A stretch of 8,929 nt of DNA from Clostridia bacterium (lineage in GTDB: Bacteria; Bacillota; Clostridia; DUPQ01). Position numbers and translations under genes: made by a program. Shown piece after piece: positions 1-7,053 of this stretch. The stretch covers positions 1 to 8,929 of the forward strand of contig JAUVJE010000098.1 of assembly GCA_030592355.1 (NCBI GenBank), read 5' to 3'. The first letter of the stretch is position 1; each line of letters starts with the position of its first letter. The notes under the pieces are model-generated. The model did no database searches and was not told the DNA's origin. It was given only the letters and a program-made list of their open reading frames with translations.

Positions 1-2
1 TG

Positions 3-146
3 AAGAACCCATTCTCAAATGTATTTCTTAGATATCCGATGTGGCTTGGTCTGATGCTTGCTTCTTATATTCCTGGGTTTATCGGGATGTATTTTGCAAA
101 CAAATGGAAAGAAGAAGCTAGAATAGAATCTCTCAAAATCGACTGA
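3..146 (+). CDS. C-terminal fragment of a membrane protein (5' end outside window)
   Basis: An open frame enters from the left edge and ends at TGA 144-146, giving 47 residues. It contains one clear hydrophobic segment (roughly residues 12-33, with W, G, L, M, I and F), followed by a short charged tail, NKWKEEARIESLKID. That pattern fits the last transmembrane helix and cytoplasmic tail of an integral membrane protein. An intrinsic terminator follows 20 bp after the stop, which supports this being a real gene end. The fragment is too short for me to name the family. It has no visible link to the groES-groEL unit, which has its own promoter. Confidence 0.65.
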   Translation, partial: KNPFSNVFLRYPMWLGLMLASYIPGFIGMYFANKWKEEARIESLKID

Positions 147-160
147 TATATCAAATTTTC

Positions 161-190
161 AAAAGTGCACCCTTTGGGTGCATTTTTTTT
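161..190 (+). terminator. Rho-independent terminator of the upstream membrane protein gene
   Basis: A perfect 7-bp stem, TGCACCC (166-172) and GGGTGCA (176-182), closes a TTT loop and is followed by eight T residues (183-190). Four A residues at 161-164 precede the stem, so it could also work weakly in the other direction. It lies 20 bp after the stop of the partial gene. Confidence 0.9.
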
Positions 191-206
191 GCGGTCCTTA
201 TACATA

Positions 207-272
207 TTTCGATGAACATCCTTTGGGTAATTATTAAAATTTCGATGATTACCCTTCGGGTGTTTAATAAAT
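207..272. repeat. Two imperfect 33-bp tandem repeats with CCTTTGGG-type hairpin cores
   Basis: Units at 207-239 and 240-272 both begin TTTCGATGA and match at about 25 of 33 positions by my count. Each carries a small hairpin core, ATCC-TTT-GGGT in the first and ACCC-TTC-GGGT in the second. The core resembles the CCCTTTGGG centre of the terminator just upstream. In addition, GGGTAAT (225-231) and ATTACCC (248-254) form a 7-bp inverted repeat across the unit junction. No long T tract follows either hairpin, so these are weaker terminator candidates than the one at 161-190. Their role is unknown. Confidence 0.6.
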
Positions 273-486
273 ATTATAGAAGCATGAGTGAGATTTTGGG
301 GTGTTTTTACAGCAGAAAGCAGAAAAGTACAGCTAATTATGAGCACTGGTTACTTTAAAAAGCGCAATAGAATATCAGATAATAGAAAAACAGCGTAAAA
401 CGGCGAAAATTAGAGTATAATAAAGAGAGAAACGTGATATATGCTTCTAAAACCCATAACTCGGTGCTTGCTGCCAATAACGGGGT
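273..486. other. AT-rich intergenic stretch with nothing recognisable
   Basis: This is the middle of the 428-bp gene-free stretch between the partial membrane protein gene and groES. I find no convincing gene or RNA here. A perfect TATAAT sits at 416-421, but no acceptable -35 box lies 16-18 bp upstream. AAACCC (450-455) and GGGTTT (483-488) form a 6-bp inverted repeat that runs into the proposed groES -35 region, and its significance is unclear. Confidence 0.5.
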
Positions 487-515
487 TTGTGCATATTCTG
501 CATGTGTATTATCAT
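487..515 (+). promoter_or_regulatory. Predicted sigma-A promoter of groES-groEL
   Basis: TTGTGC (487-492) and TATCAT (510-515) are separated by 17 bp. The -10 box matches the consensus at five of six positions, and the -35 box only in TTG. Transcription would start about 522, inside the CIRCE element, which is a sensible arrangement for HrcA repression. An alternative -10 box is TATTAT at 507-512. Confidence 0.55.
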
Positions 516-519
516 ATTT

Positions 520-546
520 TTAGCACTCGCACACCAAGAGTGCTAA
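520..546. promoter_or_regulatory. CIRCE operator (HrcA binding site)
   Basis: The inverted repeat TTAGCACTC (520-528), a 9-bp spacer (529-537) and GAGTGCTAA (538-546) match the CIRCE consensus exactly. CIRCE is the binding site of the heat-shock repressor HrcA. Its position over the predicted transcription start and 28 bp before the groES start codon implies repression of groES-groEL at normal temperature and release under heat stress. The hrcA gene itself is not in the window. Confidence 0.97.
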
Positions 547-574
547 AGACAAAAAATAATTTGGAGGTATTCTA

Positions 575-859
575 ATGGTTATAAAGCCTTTGGGAGAAAG
601 AATAGTAATTAAAATGCTCGAAACTGAAGAAACTACGAAGAGCGGAATAGTGCTTCCCGGTTCGGCGCAGGAAAAACCGCAGGTAGCGGAAGTTGTTGCC
701 GTAGGACCAGGCGGAGTTGTTGACGGAGAATTTGTAGAAATGGAACTCACCGTCGGGGACAAAATATTAATAAGTAAATACGCGGGTACTGAAGTTAAGA
801 TAGATGATGAAGAACTCACTATCCTTAAACAGAGTGATGTACTTGCTATAGTAGAGTAA
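575..859 (+). CDS. groES: Co-chaperonin GroES (Hsp10)
   Basis: The 94-residue product has the usual GroES length. It forms the seven-subunit lid that closes the GroEL folding chamber in the cytoplasm. The N-terminal beta strand reads KPLGERIVIK. The mobile loop that contacts GroEL spans about residues 17-33 and includes SGIVLPG. Further family features are the VVAVGPG segment (about 41-47) and GDKILISKYAGTEVK before the C-terminal strand ending VLAIVE. The ATG at 575 is preceded by GGAGGT (563-568) with a 6-bp gap. groEL starts 15 bp after the stop, so the two are cotranscribed from the CIRCE-controlled promoter upstream. Nothing about the protein is unusual. Confidence 0.98.
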   Translation: MVIKPLGERIVIKMLETEETTKSGIVLPGSAQEKPQVAEVVAVGPGGVVDGEFVEMELTVGDKILISKYAGTEVKIDDEELTILKQSDVLAIVE

Positions 860-874
860 CGGAGGAAATGATAA

Positions 875-2503
875 ATGGCTAAACAAATTTTATTTAGTGC
901 CGATGCCAGAGAAGCGTTGGAAACCGGTGTTAACAAACTTGCGGATACAGTGAAAATCACATTGGGTCCCAAAGGTAGAAATGTCGTTCTTGACAAGAAA
1001 TTCGGGGCACCGCTTATTACAAATGACGGAGTGACTATCGCAAAAGAAATCGAACTTGAAGATGCTTTTGAAAATATGGGTGCTCAGCTCGTAAAAGAAG
1101 TCGCTACAAAAACCAATGATGTTGCCGGTGACGGAACAACAACCGCAACATTGCTTGCTCAGGCAATGGTCAGGGAAGGGTTAAGAAACCTTGCGGCCGG
1201 TGCAAACCCGATGATTCTGAAAAAGGGAATTGAAATGGCTGTTGAAATTGCAGTAAAAGGTATTGCCGGTTTGAGTCAGAAAACTCATGGTAGAGATGAT
1301 ATCTCTAAAGTTGCTTCAATTTCAGCAAATGACGAAGTAATCGGAAATCTGATTGCGAACGCAATGGAAAAAGTCAGCAATGACGGTGTTATTACAGTTG
1401 AAGAATCCAAAACCATGGATACCGAACTAGAAGTAGTTGAAGGAATGCAGTTTGACAGAGGATATCTCTCTCCATACATGGTTACAGATACTGAAAAGAT
1501 GGAAGCTGTCATTGATGATGCATATGTTCTTATAACTGATAAAAAACTTGCGAATGTACAGGAAATTCTTCCGGTTCTCGAACAGATAGTTCAGCAGGGT
1601 AAAAAGCTTGTTATAATTGCTGAAGATGTTGAAGGCGAAGCCCTTGCGACACTCGTTGTAAACAAACTCAGGGGAACTTTCACATGTGTTGCAGTTAAAG
1701 CGCCCGGATTTGGTGACAGAAGGAAAGCAATGCTTCAGGATATCGCAATTCTTACCGGCGGACAGGTGATTAGTGAAGAAGTCGGACTCGACCTCAAAGA
1801 TACTAACCTGGATATGCTTGGAAAAGCACGACAGATTATAGTTCAGAAAGAAAACACAATCATAGTTGATGGTTCCGGGGATGCGAAGGAAATTCATGAC
1901 AGAATAGCATCCATCAAGTCACAGATTGAAGAAACTACTTCAGATTTTGACAGAGAAAAACTTCAGGAGCGGCTTGCAAAACTCTCCGGCGGAGTCGCAG
2001 TCATTCAGGTTGGAGCCGCTACTGAAATAGAAATGAAAGAAAAGAAACTCAGAATAGAAGATGCACTTTCAGCCACAAGGGCAGCCGTTGAAGAAGGCAT
2101 CGTATCCGGCGGAGGAACCGTGTACATTAACGTACTGCAGGATATAAAAGATGCCGCTGGTAAGTTGCAGGGTGATGCAAAAACCGGAGCCGAAATAGTT
2201 ATCAGGGCTCTTGAAGAACCTATCAGACAGATTGCGCAAAATGCCGGTATCGAAGGTTCGGTAGTCATTGAAAAGATGAAAGGTGCAGATACAGGAATAG
2301 GATTTGATGTAATGACTGAATCGTATGTTAATATGATTAGCGCAGGAATCGTTGATCCAACCAAAGTAACCCGAATAGCACTGCAAAATGCAGCAAGCGT
2401 TGCAGCCTTGATACTCACAACTGAAAGTCTGGTTGCCGATATTCCGGAGGAAACACCGGCAATGCCTATGGGCGCTCCGGGCGGAATGCCGGGCATGATG
2501 TAA
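875..2503 (+). CDS. groEL: Chaperonin GroEL (Hsp60)
   Basis: The 542-residue protein is full length for the family. GroEL assembles into a double ring of fourteen subunits that folds client proteins using ATP, together with GroES. Visible nucleotide-binding features are TLGPKGRNV (29-37), NDGVTIAKEI (50-59) and GDGTTTAT (85-92). The catalytic aspartate equivalent to E. coli Asp398 is D396, in IEDALSATRAAVEEG. The apical domain occupies roughly residues 190-375. The C-terminus ends in a short Gly-Met-rich tail, PMGAPGGMPGMM, typical of the flexible segment inside the cavity. The ATG at 875 has GGAGGA at 861-866. The gene is followed by a strong terminator, so the groES-groEL unit is closed. 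Confidence 0.99.
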   Translation: MAKQILFSADAREALETGVNKLADTVKITLGPKGRNVVLDKKFGAPLITNDGVTIAKEIELEDAFENMGAQLVKEVATKTNDVAGDGTTTATLLAQAMVREGLRNLAAGANPMILKKGIEMAVEIAVKGIAGLSQKTHGRDDISKVASISANDEVIGNLIANAMEKVSNDGVITVEESKTMDTELEVVEGMQFDRGYLSPYMVTDTEKMEAVIDDAYVLITDKKLANVQEILPVLEQIVQQGKKLVIIAEDVEGEALATLVVNKLRGTFTCVAVKAPGFGDRRKAMLQDIAILTGGQVISEEVGLDLKDTNLDMLGKARQIIVQKENTIIVDGSGDAKEIHDRIASIKSQIEETTSDFDREKLQERLAKLSGGVAVIQVGAATEIEMKEKKLRIEDALSATRAAVEEGIVSGGGTVYINVLQDIKDAAGKLQGDAKTGAEIVIRALEEPIRQIAQNAGIEGSVVIEKMKGADTGIGFDVMTESYVNMISAGIVDPTKVTRIALQNAASVAALILTTESLVADIPEETPAMPMGAPGGMPGMM

Positions 2504-2546
2504 GCTGATGGGCTAATTTTGCCTCATCACAAGATATAGCAAAAAT

Positions 2547-2590
2547 AAAACCGCTGGATATGGTTTTTAACTATTCAGCGGTTTTTCTAT
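2547..2590 (+). terminator. Strong Rho-independent terminator after groEL
   Basis: A 14-bp stem pairs 2547-2560 (AAAACCGCTGGATA) with 2572-2585 (TATTCAGCGGTTTT) and contains one G-U wobble. The loop is 11 nt, and the T run continues to 2586. The A run on the 5' side makes it potentially bidirectional. It separates the chaperonin unit from the hprK operon. Confidence 0.93.
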
Positions 2591-2592
2591 AT

Positions 2593-2658
2593 TTATGGAA
2601 TATCGGCCCTCCGCTATTATTCCACTTATGGAATATCAGCCCTCCGCTATCATTCCAA
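2593..2658. repeat. Two 33-bp tandem repeats with inverted-repeat symmetry
   Basis: Units at 2593-2625 and 2626-2658 both start TTATGGAATATC and differ at only three positions (G/A, T/C and C/A), so 30 of 33 match. Within a unit TGGAATA (2596-2602) is complementary to TATTCCA (2618-2624), with a GGCCCTCC centre. Across the junction TATTCCA (2618-2624) and TGGAATA (2629-2635) form a 7-bp inverted repeat with a 4-bp spacer. They start 7 bp after the last T of the groEL terminator. No spacers or cas genes are present, so this is not a CRISPR array. Confidence 0.8.
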
Positions 2659-2764
2659 TCCGCGTATATGATACCTCAAAAGTCTCATCTTAAGTCAAAT
2701 TACCTGCGTCAGCTCCGGACTATCATCCGATTAGAGAGAATATCAGAAAATTAGTGTGTCATGA
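2659..2764. other. Intergenic DNA with no recognised feature
   Basis: This stretch lies between the tandem repeats and the hprK promoter, inside the 316-bp gene-free region after groEL. A small open frame of 64 codons covers 2560-2754, but it begins inside the terminator stem and is largely made of the repeats. It has no ribosome binding site, so I do not regard it as a gene. Confidence 0.5.
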
Positions 2765-2793
2765 TTTCTGCACTCATTGTGTTATGTTATAAT
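2765..2793 (+). promoter_or_regulatory. Predicted extended -10 promoter of the hprK-mscS operon
   Basis: A perfect TATAAT (2788-2793) is preceded by TGT (2785-2787), which makes an extended -10 element. The -35 region at 17 bp spacing (2765-2770) is poor, as is common for extended -10 promoters. Transcription would start near 2800, leaving a short leader before the hprK ribosome binding site (GAGGGGG, 2806-2812). I see no CcpA cre site here. Confidence 0.75.
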
Positions 2794-2819
2794 ATAGAAA
2801 AAGCTGAGGGGGAAATTTC

Positions 2820-3752
2820 ATGTTTAAAGTAATGATTTCGGATTTTATTAAGAAGTTTGAGCTTGAGGTTATTTATGCATCTGAAAATATAAATGAGAAA
2901 TCAGTTTCCCTGATGGAAGTCAATCGCCCCGGTCTGCAGCTTTCAGGATATCTCGGATATTTTTTCCCTGAGAGAATACAGCTCATGGGAAACATGGAGA
3001 TGTCTTTTCTCGGCACATTTGATTCGCAAACCAGAATAGAAAAACTTGAAAATTATATGGATGACCAGATGCCATGTATTGTTATTGCAAGGGAGCTTGA
3101 AGTTTATGTTGAAATGATACAGGTTGCAAAAAAGGTGGGAATTCCTATATTAAGAACAAAGGATATAACATCAATGTTCCTGTCTTCAGCAATCAGATAT
3201 CTTAACAGGGAACTGGCGGAAAGAATAAGCCTTCACGGCGAGTTGCTTGAGGTTTACGGGGAAGGAGTTCTGATACAGGGGGAAAGCGGCGTAGGTAAAA
3301 GCGAGACAGCCCTTGAACTTGTAAAAAGGGGGCACAGACTCATTGCAGATGATGTGGTGGAAATCCGGAAAGTCAGCGAGACCACGCTTTTAGGGACAAG
3401 TCCGGAGGATATAAGGTACTTTATCGAACTCAGGGGTATCGGAATAATAGACGTAAAAAGTCTCTATGGCGTCGGATCAATAAAAAAGTACGATAATATA
3501 GATATAATCATAAACTTAGAACTTTGGGACGAAACGAAAAGATACAACAGGCTTGGGGTCGTGGACGAGTACAATGAAATACTTGGTGTATCAATACCAT
3601 CACTGACGATACCGGTTCGCCCCGGTCGTAATTTAGCAATAATCGTAGAAGTAGCGGCTATGAATGCCCGTCAAAAAAGCATGGGATATAACGCAGCCAA
3701 GGTGCTTCATGATAGAATAGCGAAGAAGTTTGAGGGCGGCGGTGGAAAATAA
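2820..3752 (+). CDS. hprK: HPr kinase/phosphorylase
   Basis: This bifunctional cytoplasmic enzyme phosphorylates the PTS carrier HPr on Ser46 and can remove the phosphate again. In Bacillota it controls carbon catabolite repression through CcpA. The 310-residue length is normal. The N-terminal domain spans about residues 1-130. The catalytic domain begins with HGELLEVYGEGV (H139 onward), then the P-loop GESGVGKS (154-161) and RLIADDVVEIR with D177 and D178. The HPrK signature region, ELRGIGIIDVKSLYGVGSI, lies at 203-221. The IPVRPGRN segment (264-271) belongs to the conserved C-terminal region needed for phosphorylase activity. The ATG at 2820 has a GAGGGGG site upstream. It is the first gene of the operon and overlaps or abuts murB. 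No HPr gene is in the window. Confidence 0.97.
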   Translation: MFKVMISDFIKKFELEVIYASENINEKSVSLMEVNRPGLQLSGYLGYFFPERIQLMGNMEMSFLGTFDSQTRIEKLENYMDDQMPCIVIARELEVYVEMIQVAKKVGIPILRTKDITSMFLSSAIRYLNRELAERISLHGELLEVYGEGVLIQGESGVGKSETALELVKRGHRLIADDVVEIRKVSETTLLGTSPEDIRYFIELRGIGIIDVKSLYGVGSIKKYDNIDIIINLELWDETKRYNRLGVVDEYNEILGVSIPSLTIPVRPGRNLAIIVEVAAMNARQKSMGYNAAKVLHDRIAKKFEGGGGK

Positions 3753-4662
3753 AGCTATACAAGATATTTTTAAGAAAAATTTCACCGGTGAAATACTAAA
3801 ATTTGACGAGCTGATGAAAAATCACACCACGTTCAGAACCGGTGGTCCCTGTGATGTTATGGTTGCTCCTGAAAGCACGGATGATATCAGGAAAACCATT
3901 ATCTTGTGCAAACGTGGGCAAATACCGCTTACGATTATGGGAAACGGCTCCAATCTCCTGGTAAGAGACGGGGGAATAAAGGGAATTGTTCTTAAAATAT
4001 CTGACAATTTTTGCTATACAACTATAAATGATAATACGATTACCACGCAAGCGGGAGCACTTTTGTCAAGCGTTGCATACAAAGCCATGAATAAATCTTT
4101 AACCGGTCTGGAATTCGCATCAGGCATACCCGGTAGCGTAGGCGGCGGCGTTGTCATGAATGCCGGAGCATACGGCGGGGAGTTAAAAGACGTTCTTGCG
4201 TATTCAGTATATATAGACGGGAACGGGGATATTATCAGAATCGGCAATGAAGACCATAAATTCGAATATAGAAAAAGCATATTTGATGGCGGTGGCAATA
4301 TACTTATCGAAAGTGCTTTTTCGCTTAAAAGAGGCGACAGGTTGGCCATAAAAACCCGTATGGCAGATTTGAATAGAAGACGGCGGGAAATGCAACCGCT
4401 TACCATACCAAACGCAGGAAGTGTATTTAAACGGCCAAAGGGATATTTTGCAGGGGCTCTTATTCAGGAAAACGGATTAAAGGGAGCCCGTTTTGGCGGG
4501 GTTTGCGTCTCGAATAAACATGCCGGATTTATAGTAAATGATAAAAACGGAACATCAGAAGATGTCGAGTTATTGATGGAATATATAATTAAAACCATAT
4601 ATAATAAAACAGGGGTCGGGTTGGTTCCTGAAATTAAAATAATCGGGGAAAAAGCAGAATGA
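3742..4662 (+). CDS. murB: UDP-N-acetylenolpyruvoylglucosamine reductase MurB
   Basis: MurB is an FAD-dependent cytoplasmic enzyme. It reduces UDP-GlcNAc-enolpyruvate to UDP-MurNAc with NADPH, the second committed step of peptidoglycan synthesis. Numbered from the GTG, the 306-residue protein shows NHTTFRTGGP (27-36), the FAD-binding GNGSNLLVRDGG (67-78), GIPGSVGGGVVMNAGAYGGE (128-147), EYRKS with R177, the proton-donor serine S227 in NAGSVFKRP, and E297 in VPEIK. Its length and lack of the longer C-terminal part fit the type II enzymes of Gram-positive bacteria rather than the E. coli type. I prefer GTG 3742 because GAGGG (3732-3736) is spaced correctly for it. An in-frame TTG at 3730 would add four residues but has a poor site. 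Either way it overlaps the hprK end, implying coupled translation. Confidence 0.96.
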   Translation: MENKAIQDIFKKNFTGEILKFDELMKNHTTFRTGGPCDVMVAPESTDDIRKTIILCKRGQIPLTIMGNGSNLLVRDGGIKGIVLKISDNFCYTTINDNTITTQAGALLSSVAYKAMNKSLTGLEFASGIPGSVGGGVVMNAGAYGGELKDVLAYSVYIDGNGDIIRIGNEDHKFEYRKSIFDGGGNILIESAFSLKRGDRLAIKTRMADLNRRRREMQPLTIPNAGSVFKRPKGYFAGALIQENGLKGARFGGVCVSNKHAGFIVNDKNGTSEDVELLMEYIIKTIYNKTGVGLVPEIKIIGEKAE

Positions 4663-5525
4663 AATTTTATATCATTACAGGTATGTCGGGAGCAGGTAAA
4701 AGCCATGCAATGAGAACCCTTGAAGACATGGGATATTTCTGCGTTGACAATATACCTCCGAGCCTTATCCCTAAGTTTGCACAGCTTGGCGGCGGAACGG
4801 GTAAATTTAAAAATGTTGCAGTTACCGTTGACATAAGGGGGGCAGGGTTACTAAAAGGGTTGTTTCCTGCCCTTAAGGAACTAGATAATATAAATATTCC
4901 CTATATGATAGTATTTTTAGAGGCCGGAGACAAGGTGCTTCAGAAAAGGTATCAGGAAACACGACGGCAGCACCCGCTGGAAAGCAATGGGCTTAAAATT
5001 GAAGATGCCATAAAAAAAGAAAGAGCCATGATGGCCGATATTAAAAGCAGGGCTGATTATATATTGGATTCATCCGAACTGATTCCCAAACAGCTTAAAA
5101 AGGAATTGATGGATCTTTTAGCAGAGGGCAACAATTATGAACAATTGATGATCAGCTTTGTATCTTTTGGGTTTAAGTACGGAACACCATTGGATTGCGA
5201 TTTGGTTTTTGACGTGCGCTTCATTCCCAATCCATACTACAATATATCTATGAGAAAATTAACGGGTAAGAATGAAACTGTTAGTAATTATGTGTTGAAA
5301 CATGAAATAACAAAGGGATTTATCAGCAAAGGAACGGAATTGATTGAACATATAATTCCCGGATATATAAGTGAAGGGAAAAGCAAGCTTATTATTGGAA
5401 TCGGCTGCACCGGCGGTAGGCATAGATCAGTTGCGATAGCGGAAGAAATGCGCAGCATACTTCTTGGACATAATCACAGAGTAGTCGTGCGCCATCGGGA
5501 TATAGGCAACGACGCAAAACGGTAA
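4659..5525 (+). CDS. rapZ: RNase adapter / P-loop nucleotide-binding protein RapZ (YvcJ)
   Basis: The 288-residue protein is full length for the RapZ/YvcJ family. It has the Walker A motif GMSGAGKS (8-15) at the N-terminus and the RapZ C-terminal domain from about residue 160. Conserved C-terminal stretches include SFGFKYGTPLDCDLVFDVRF (169-188) and GCTGGRHRSV (249-258). In E. coli RapZ delivers the small RNA GlmZ to RNase E and so tunes glucosamine-6-phosphate supply. In Bacillota the homologue YvcJ binds and hydrolyses nucleotides and its role is less clear, so the RNA adapter role here is inference. The ATG overlaps the murB stop as ATGA (4659-4662), with GGGGA upstream. whiA begins 10 bp after its stop. 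The usual intervening yvcK gene is absent. Confidence 0.96.
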   Translation: MKFYIITGMSGAGKSHAMRTLEDMGYFCVDNIPPSLIPKFAQLGGGTGKFKNVAVTVDIRGAGLLKGLFPALKELDNINIPYMIVFLEAGDKVLQKRYQETRRQHPLESNGLKIEDAIKKERAMMADIKSRADYILDSSELIPKQLKKELMDLLAEGNNYEQLMISFVSFGFKYGTPLDCDLVFDVRFIPNPYYNISMRKLTGKNETVSNYVLKHEITKGFISKGTELIEHIIPGYISEGKSKLIIGIGCTGGRHRSVAIAEEMRSILLGHNHRVVVRHRDIGNDAKR

Positions 5526-5535
5526 AGGAAACGCC

Positions 5536-6489
5536 ATGTCATTTTCATCTCAGGTTAAAAATGAATTATGCAGGATTGCTAATGACGACAAGTGTTGCAC
5601 ATTATGTGAAATCTCAGCTGTCCTCAGGCTTGGGGCAATTTTTCGAACTGAGAAAAACGGATATGTTTCAACCCGTATAATAACCGAGAATGCAGCTTTG
5701 GCGCGTCGTATAATTACTGATGCGGTTCGCTTATTTGATTTTCATCCCAGCATTGCTGTTGAAAAAAGAAAGAAATTAAAAGGCCATACAGTATATATAG
5801 CTGAGCTTATAGGTGCTTTCGCAACAAGCGTAGCCCTTGGAGATATGGGATTCATTGGAATTGAAGATAATGAAAAACCTGTTTTTTCAAATATTGATCA
5901 AATAGCGGGAGGAGAATGCTGCATGAAATCATATTTGCGCGGAGCATTTTTAGCCGCCGGGTCCTTATCTGCTCCTGACAAGGGATATCATCTTGAAATA
6001 ACCGCACAGAATCCTAAAGAAATAGAGCGCATAAAAAAGGCGATGGAATCCTTTGGAATAAAGGCGAAAATCACAGAACGTAAAAATCATCGTGTGTGTT
6101 ATGTGAAAGAAGCGGAAGGAATATCTGATTTTCTGAATCTGACGGGTGCGCACAAATCGCTTCTCGAATTTGAAAATGTCAGAGTCCTTAAAAATGTGAG
6201 GAATAATATCAATAGGGTAGTTAATTTCGAAACCGCAAATCTGAATAAAACGGTAAATGCATCTCTTACTCAACGCATGGATATAAGGCTGATCGAAAAA
6301 AAAAGGGGGATGAGCGGTCTTTCAGATGATTTACGGCAGATGGCCGAAATCAGGATAGAGAATCCCGAGGCAAGCCTTTCCGAATTGGGAATGCTCATGA
6401 ATCCGCCCCTTGGAAAATCAGGCGTCAGTCACAGGCTGGGCAAACTGCATAAAATAGCCGAGAGGATAAAAGATAGAAATCCCGAATGA
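5536..6489 (+). CDS. whiA: DNA-binding protein WhiA
   Basis: WhiA (DUF199) is a DNA-binding protein of Gram-positive bacteria. It activates sporulation-septation genes in Streptomyces and affects cell division and chromosome segregation in Bacillus. The 317-residue protein has the family start, SFSSQVKNELCRI, followed by the CC-x2-C segment (C20, C21, C24), which is common in the family. The middle is a degenerate LAGLIDADG homing-endonuclease fold, seen as LRGAFLAAGSLSAP (134-147), expected to have no nuclease activity. The C-terminal helix-turn-helix occupies about 278-304 (ASLSELG through SGVSHRLGKLHK). The ATG at 5536 has AAAGGA at 5524-5529, overlapping the rapZ stop. It is the fourth gene of the operon, 12 bp before the first glycosylase gene. 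Confidence 0.97.
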   Translation: MSFSSQVKNELCRIANDDKCCTLCEISAVLRLGAIFRTEKNGYVSTRIITENAALARRIITDAVRLFDFHPSIAVEKRKKLKGHTVYIAELIGAFATSVALGDMGFIGIEDNEKPVFSNIDQIAGGECCMKSYLRGAFLAAGSLSAPDKGYHLEITAQNPKEIERIKKAMESFGIKAKITERKNHRVCYVKEAEGISDFLNLTGAHKSLLEFENVRVLKNVRNNINRVVNFETANLNKTVNASLTQRMDIRLIEKKRGMSGLSDDLRQMAEIRIENPEASLSELGMLMNPPLGKSGVSHRLGKLHKIAERIKDRNPE

Positions 6490-6501
6490 TTTGGAGTACT
6501 T

Positions 6502-7053
6502 ATGTGGGAATGGGAAATTCTTGAAAATGAGTGTAAAAACTGCACAAAATGCGAATTGCATAAAAGCAGGCTGAATGTTGTAATTGACAGGGGAAACAGA
6601 AATGCCGGGCTTATGTTTATCGGCGAAGCCCCGGGAGCTACGGAAGACAGGGTTGGAAAAGCTTTTGTAGGTAATGCCGGGAAAATGCTTGACCTTGCGC
6701 TGACGGGACTTGGTATTGCTGAAGATGACATATACATATGCAATATATTGAAATGCAGACCGCCGAATAACATTAATCCTACAAAGGAACAGGCTTTGAT
6801 GTGCATGGGTTACCTGATGAAGCAGATTGAACTGGTCAAACCTGATGTTATTGTGTTGCTGGGCGGAGTTGCCCTTAAGCATCTGATAGACAGCAGTTTG
6901 GGGATAACCCGTTCGCGGGGCAGCTGGACGGAGTTTAATGAAATACCCGTGATGCCGACATATCACCCCGCGGCCTTACTGAGGGATGATAGTAAAAAAA
7001 TGGATATGTGGAAAGACATTAAAGAAGCATGGAAAAGAACAAAAAACTCTTAA
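6502..7053 (+). CDS. Family 4 uracil-DNA glycosylase with 4Fe-4S cluster
   Basis: The 183-residue protein matches the family 4 (thermostable, iron-sulfur) uracil-DNA glycosylases, which remove uracil from DNA to start base excision repair. The four expected cluster ligands are C14 and C17 (CTKC), C85 (NILKCRPPN) and C101. An additional cysteine sits at C11. Motif A is GEAPGATEDRVGKAFVGNAG (41-60), and motif B is YHPAALLR with H155. The length is near the lower end for the family, so it seems to be the catalytic domain alone. The ATG at 6502 has TTGGAG upstream (6491-6496). The end overlaps the next gene, a related protein without the cysteines, by 25 bp. DNA repair genes in this operon fit co-expression with growth genes, but the functional link is inference. 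Confidence 0.93.
   Translation: MWEWEILENECKNCTKCELHKSRLNVVIDRGNRNAGLMFIGEAPGATEDRVGKAFVGNAGKMLDLALTGLGIAEDDIYICNILKCRPPNNINPTKEQALMCMGYLMKQIELVKPDVIVLLGGVALKHLIDSSLGITRSRGSWTEFNEIPVMPTYHPAALLRDDSKKMDMWKDIKEAWKRTKNS

Noticed and set aside
65..346. 93-codon open frame on the - strand near the left edge
   Set aside because: It runs through the terminator and tandem repeats and lies opposite the partial membrane protein gene. No domain is visible.
416..421. Perfect TATAAT as an additional groES promoter
   Set aside because: No acceptable -35 box or extended -10 TG is present, and the region is AT-rich enough for chance matches.
520..996. Long open frame on the - strand opposite groES and the start of groEL
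   Set aside because: It is antisense to two certain chaperonin genes and would end in the CIRCE operator. Composition reflects the complementary strand of coding DNA.
2005..2496. 163-codon open frame on the - strand opposite the groEL 3' end
   Set aside because: It is a mirror of groEL codons with no ribosome binding site and no recognisable protein features.
2560..2754. 64-codon open frame on the + strand between groEL and hprK
   Set aside because: It starts inside the terminator stem-loop, has no ribosome binding site, and most of its length is the two 33-bp tandem repeats, whose period is a multiple of three and so keeps a frame open by chance.
3730..3741. TTG at 3730 as the murB start
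   Set aside because: A plausible ribosome binding site (GAGGG, 3732-3736) lies after it and is well spaced for GTG 3742 instead. TTG has no good site of its own.
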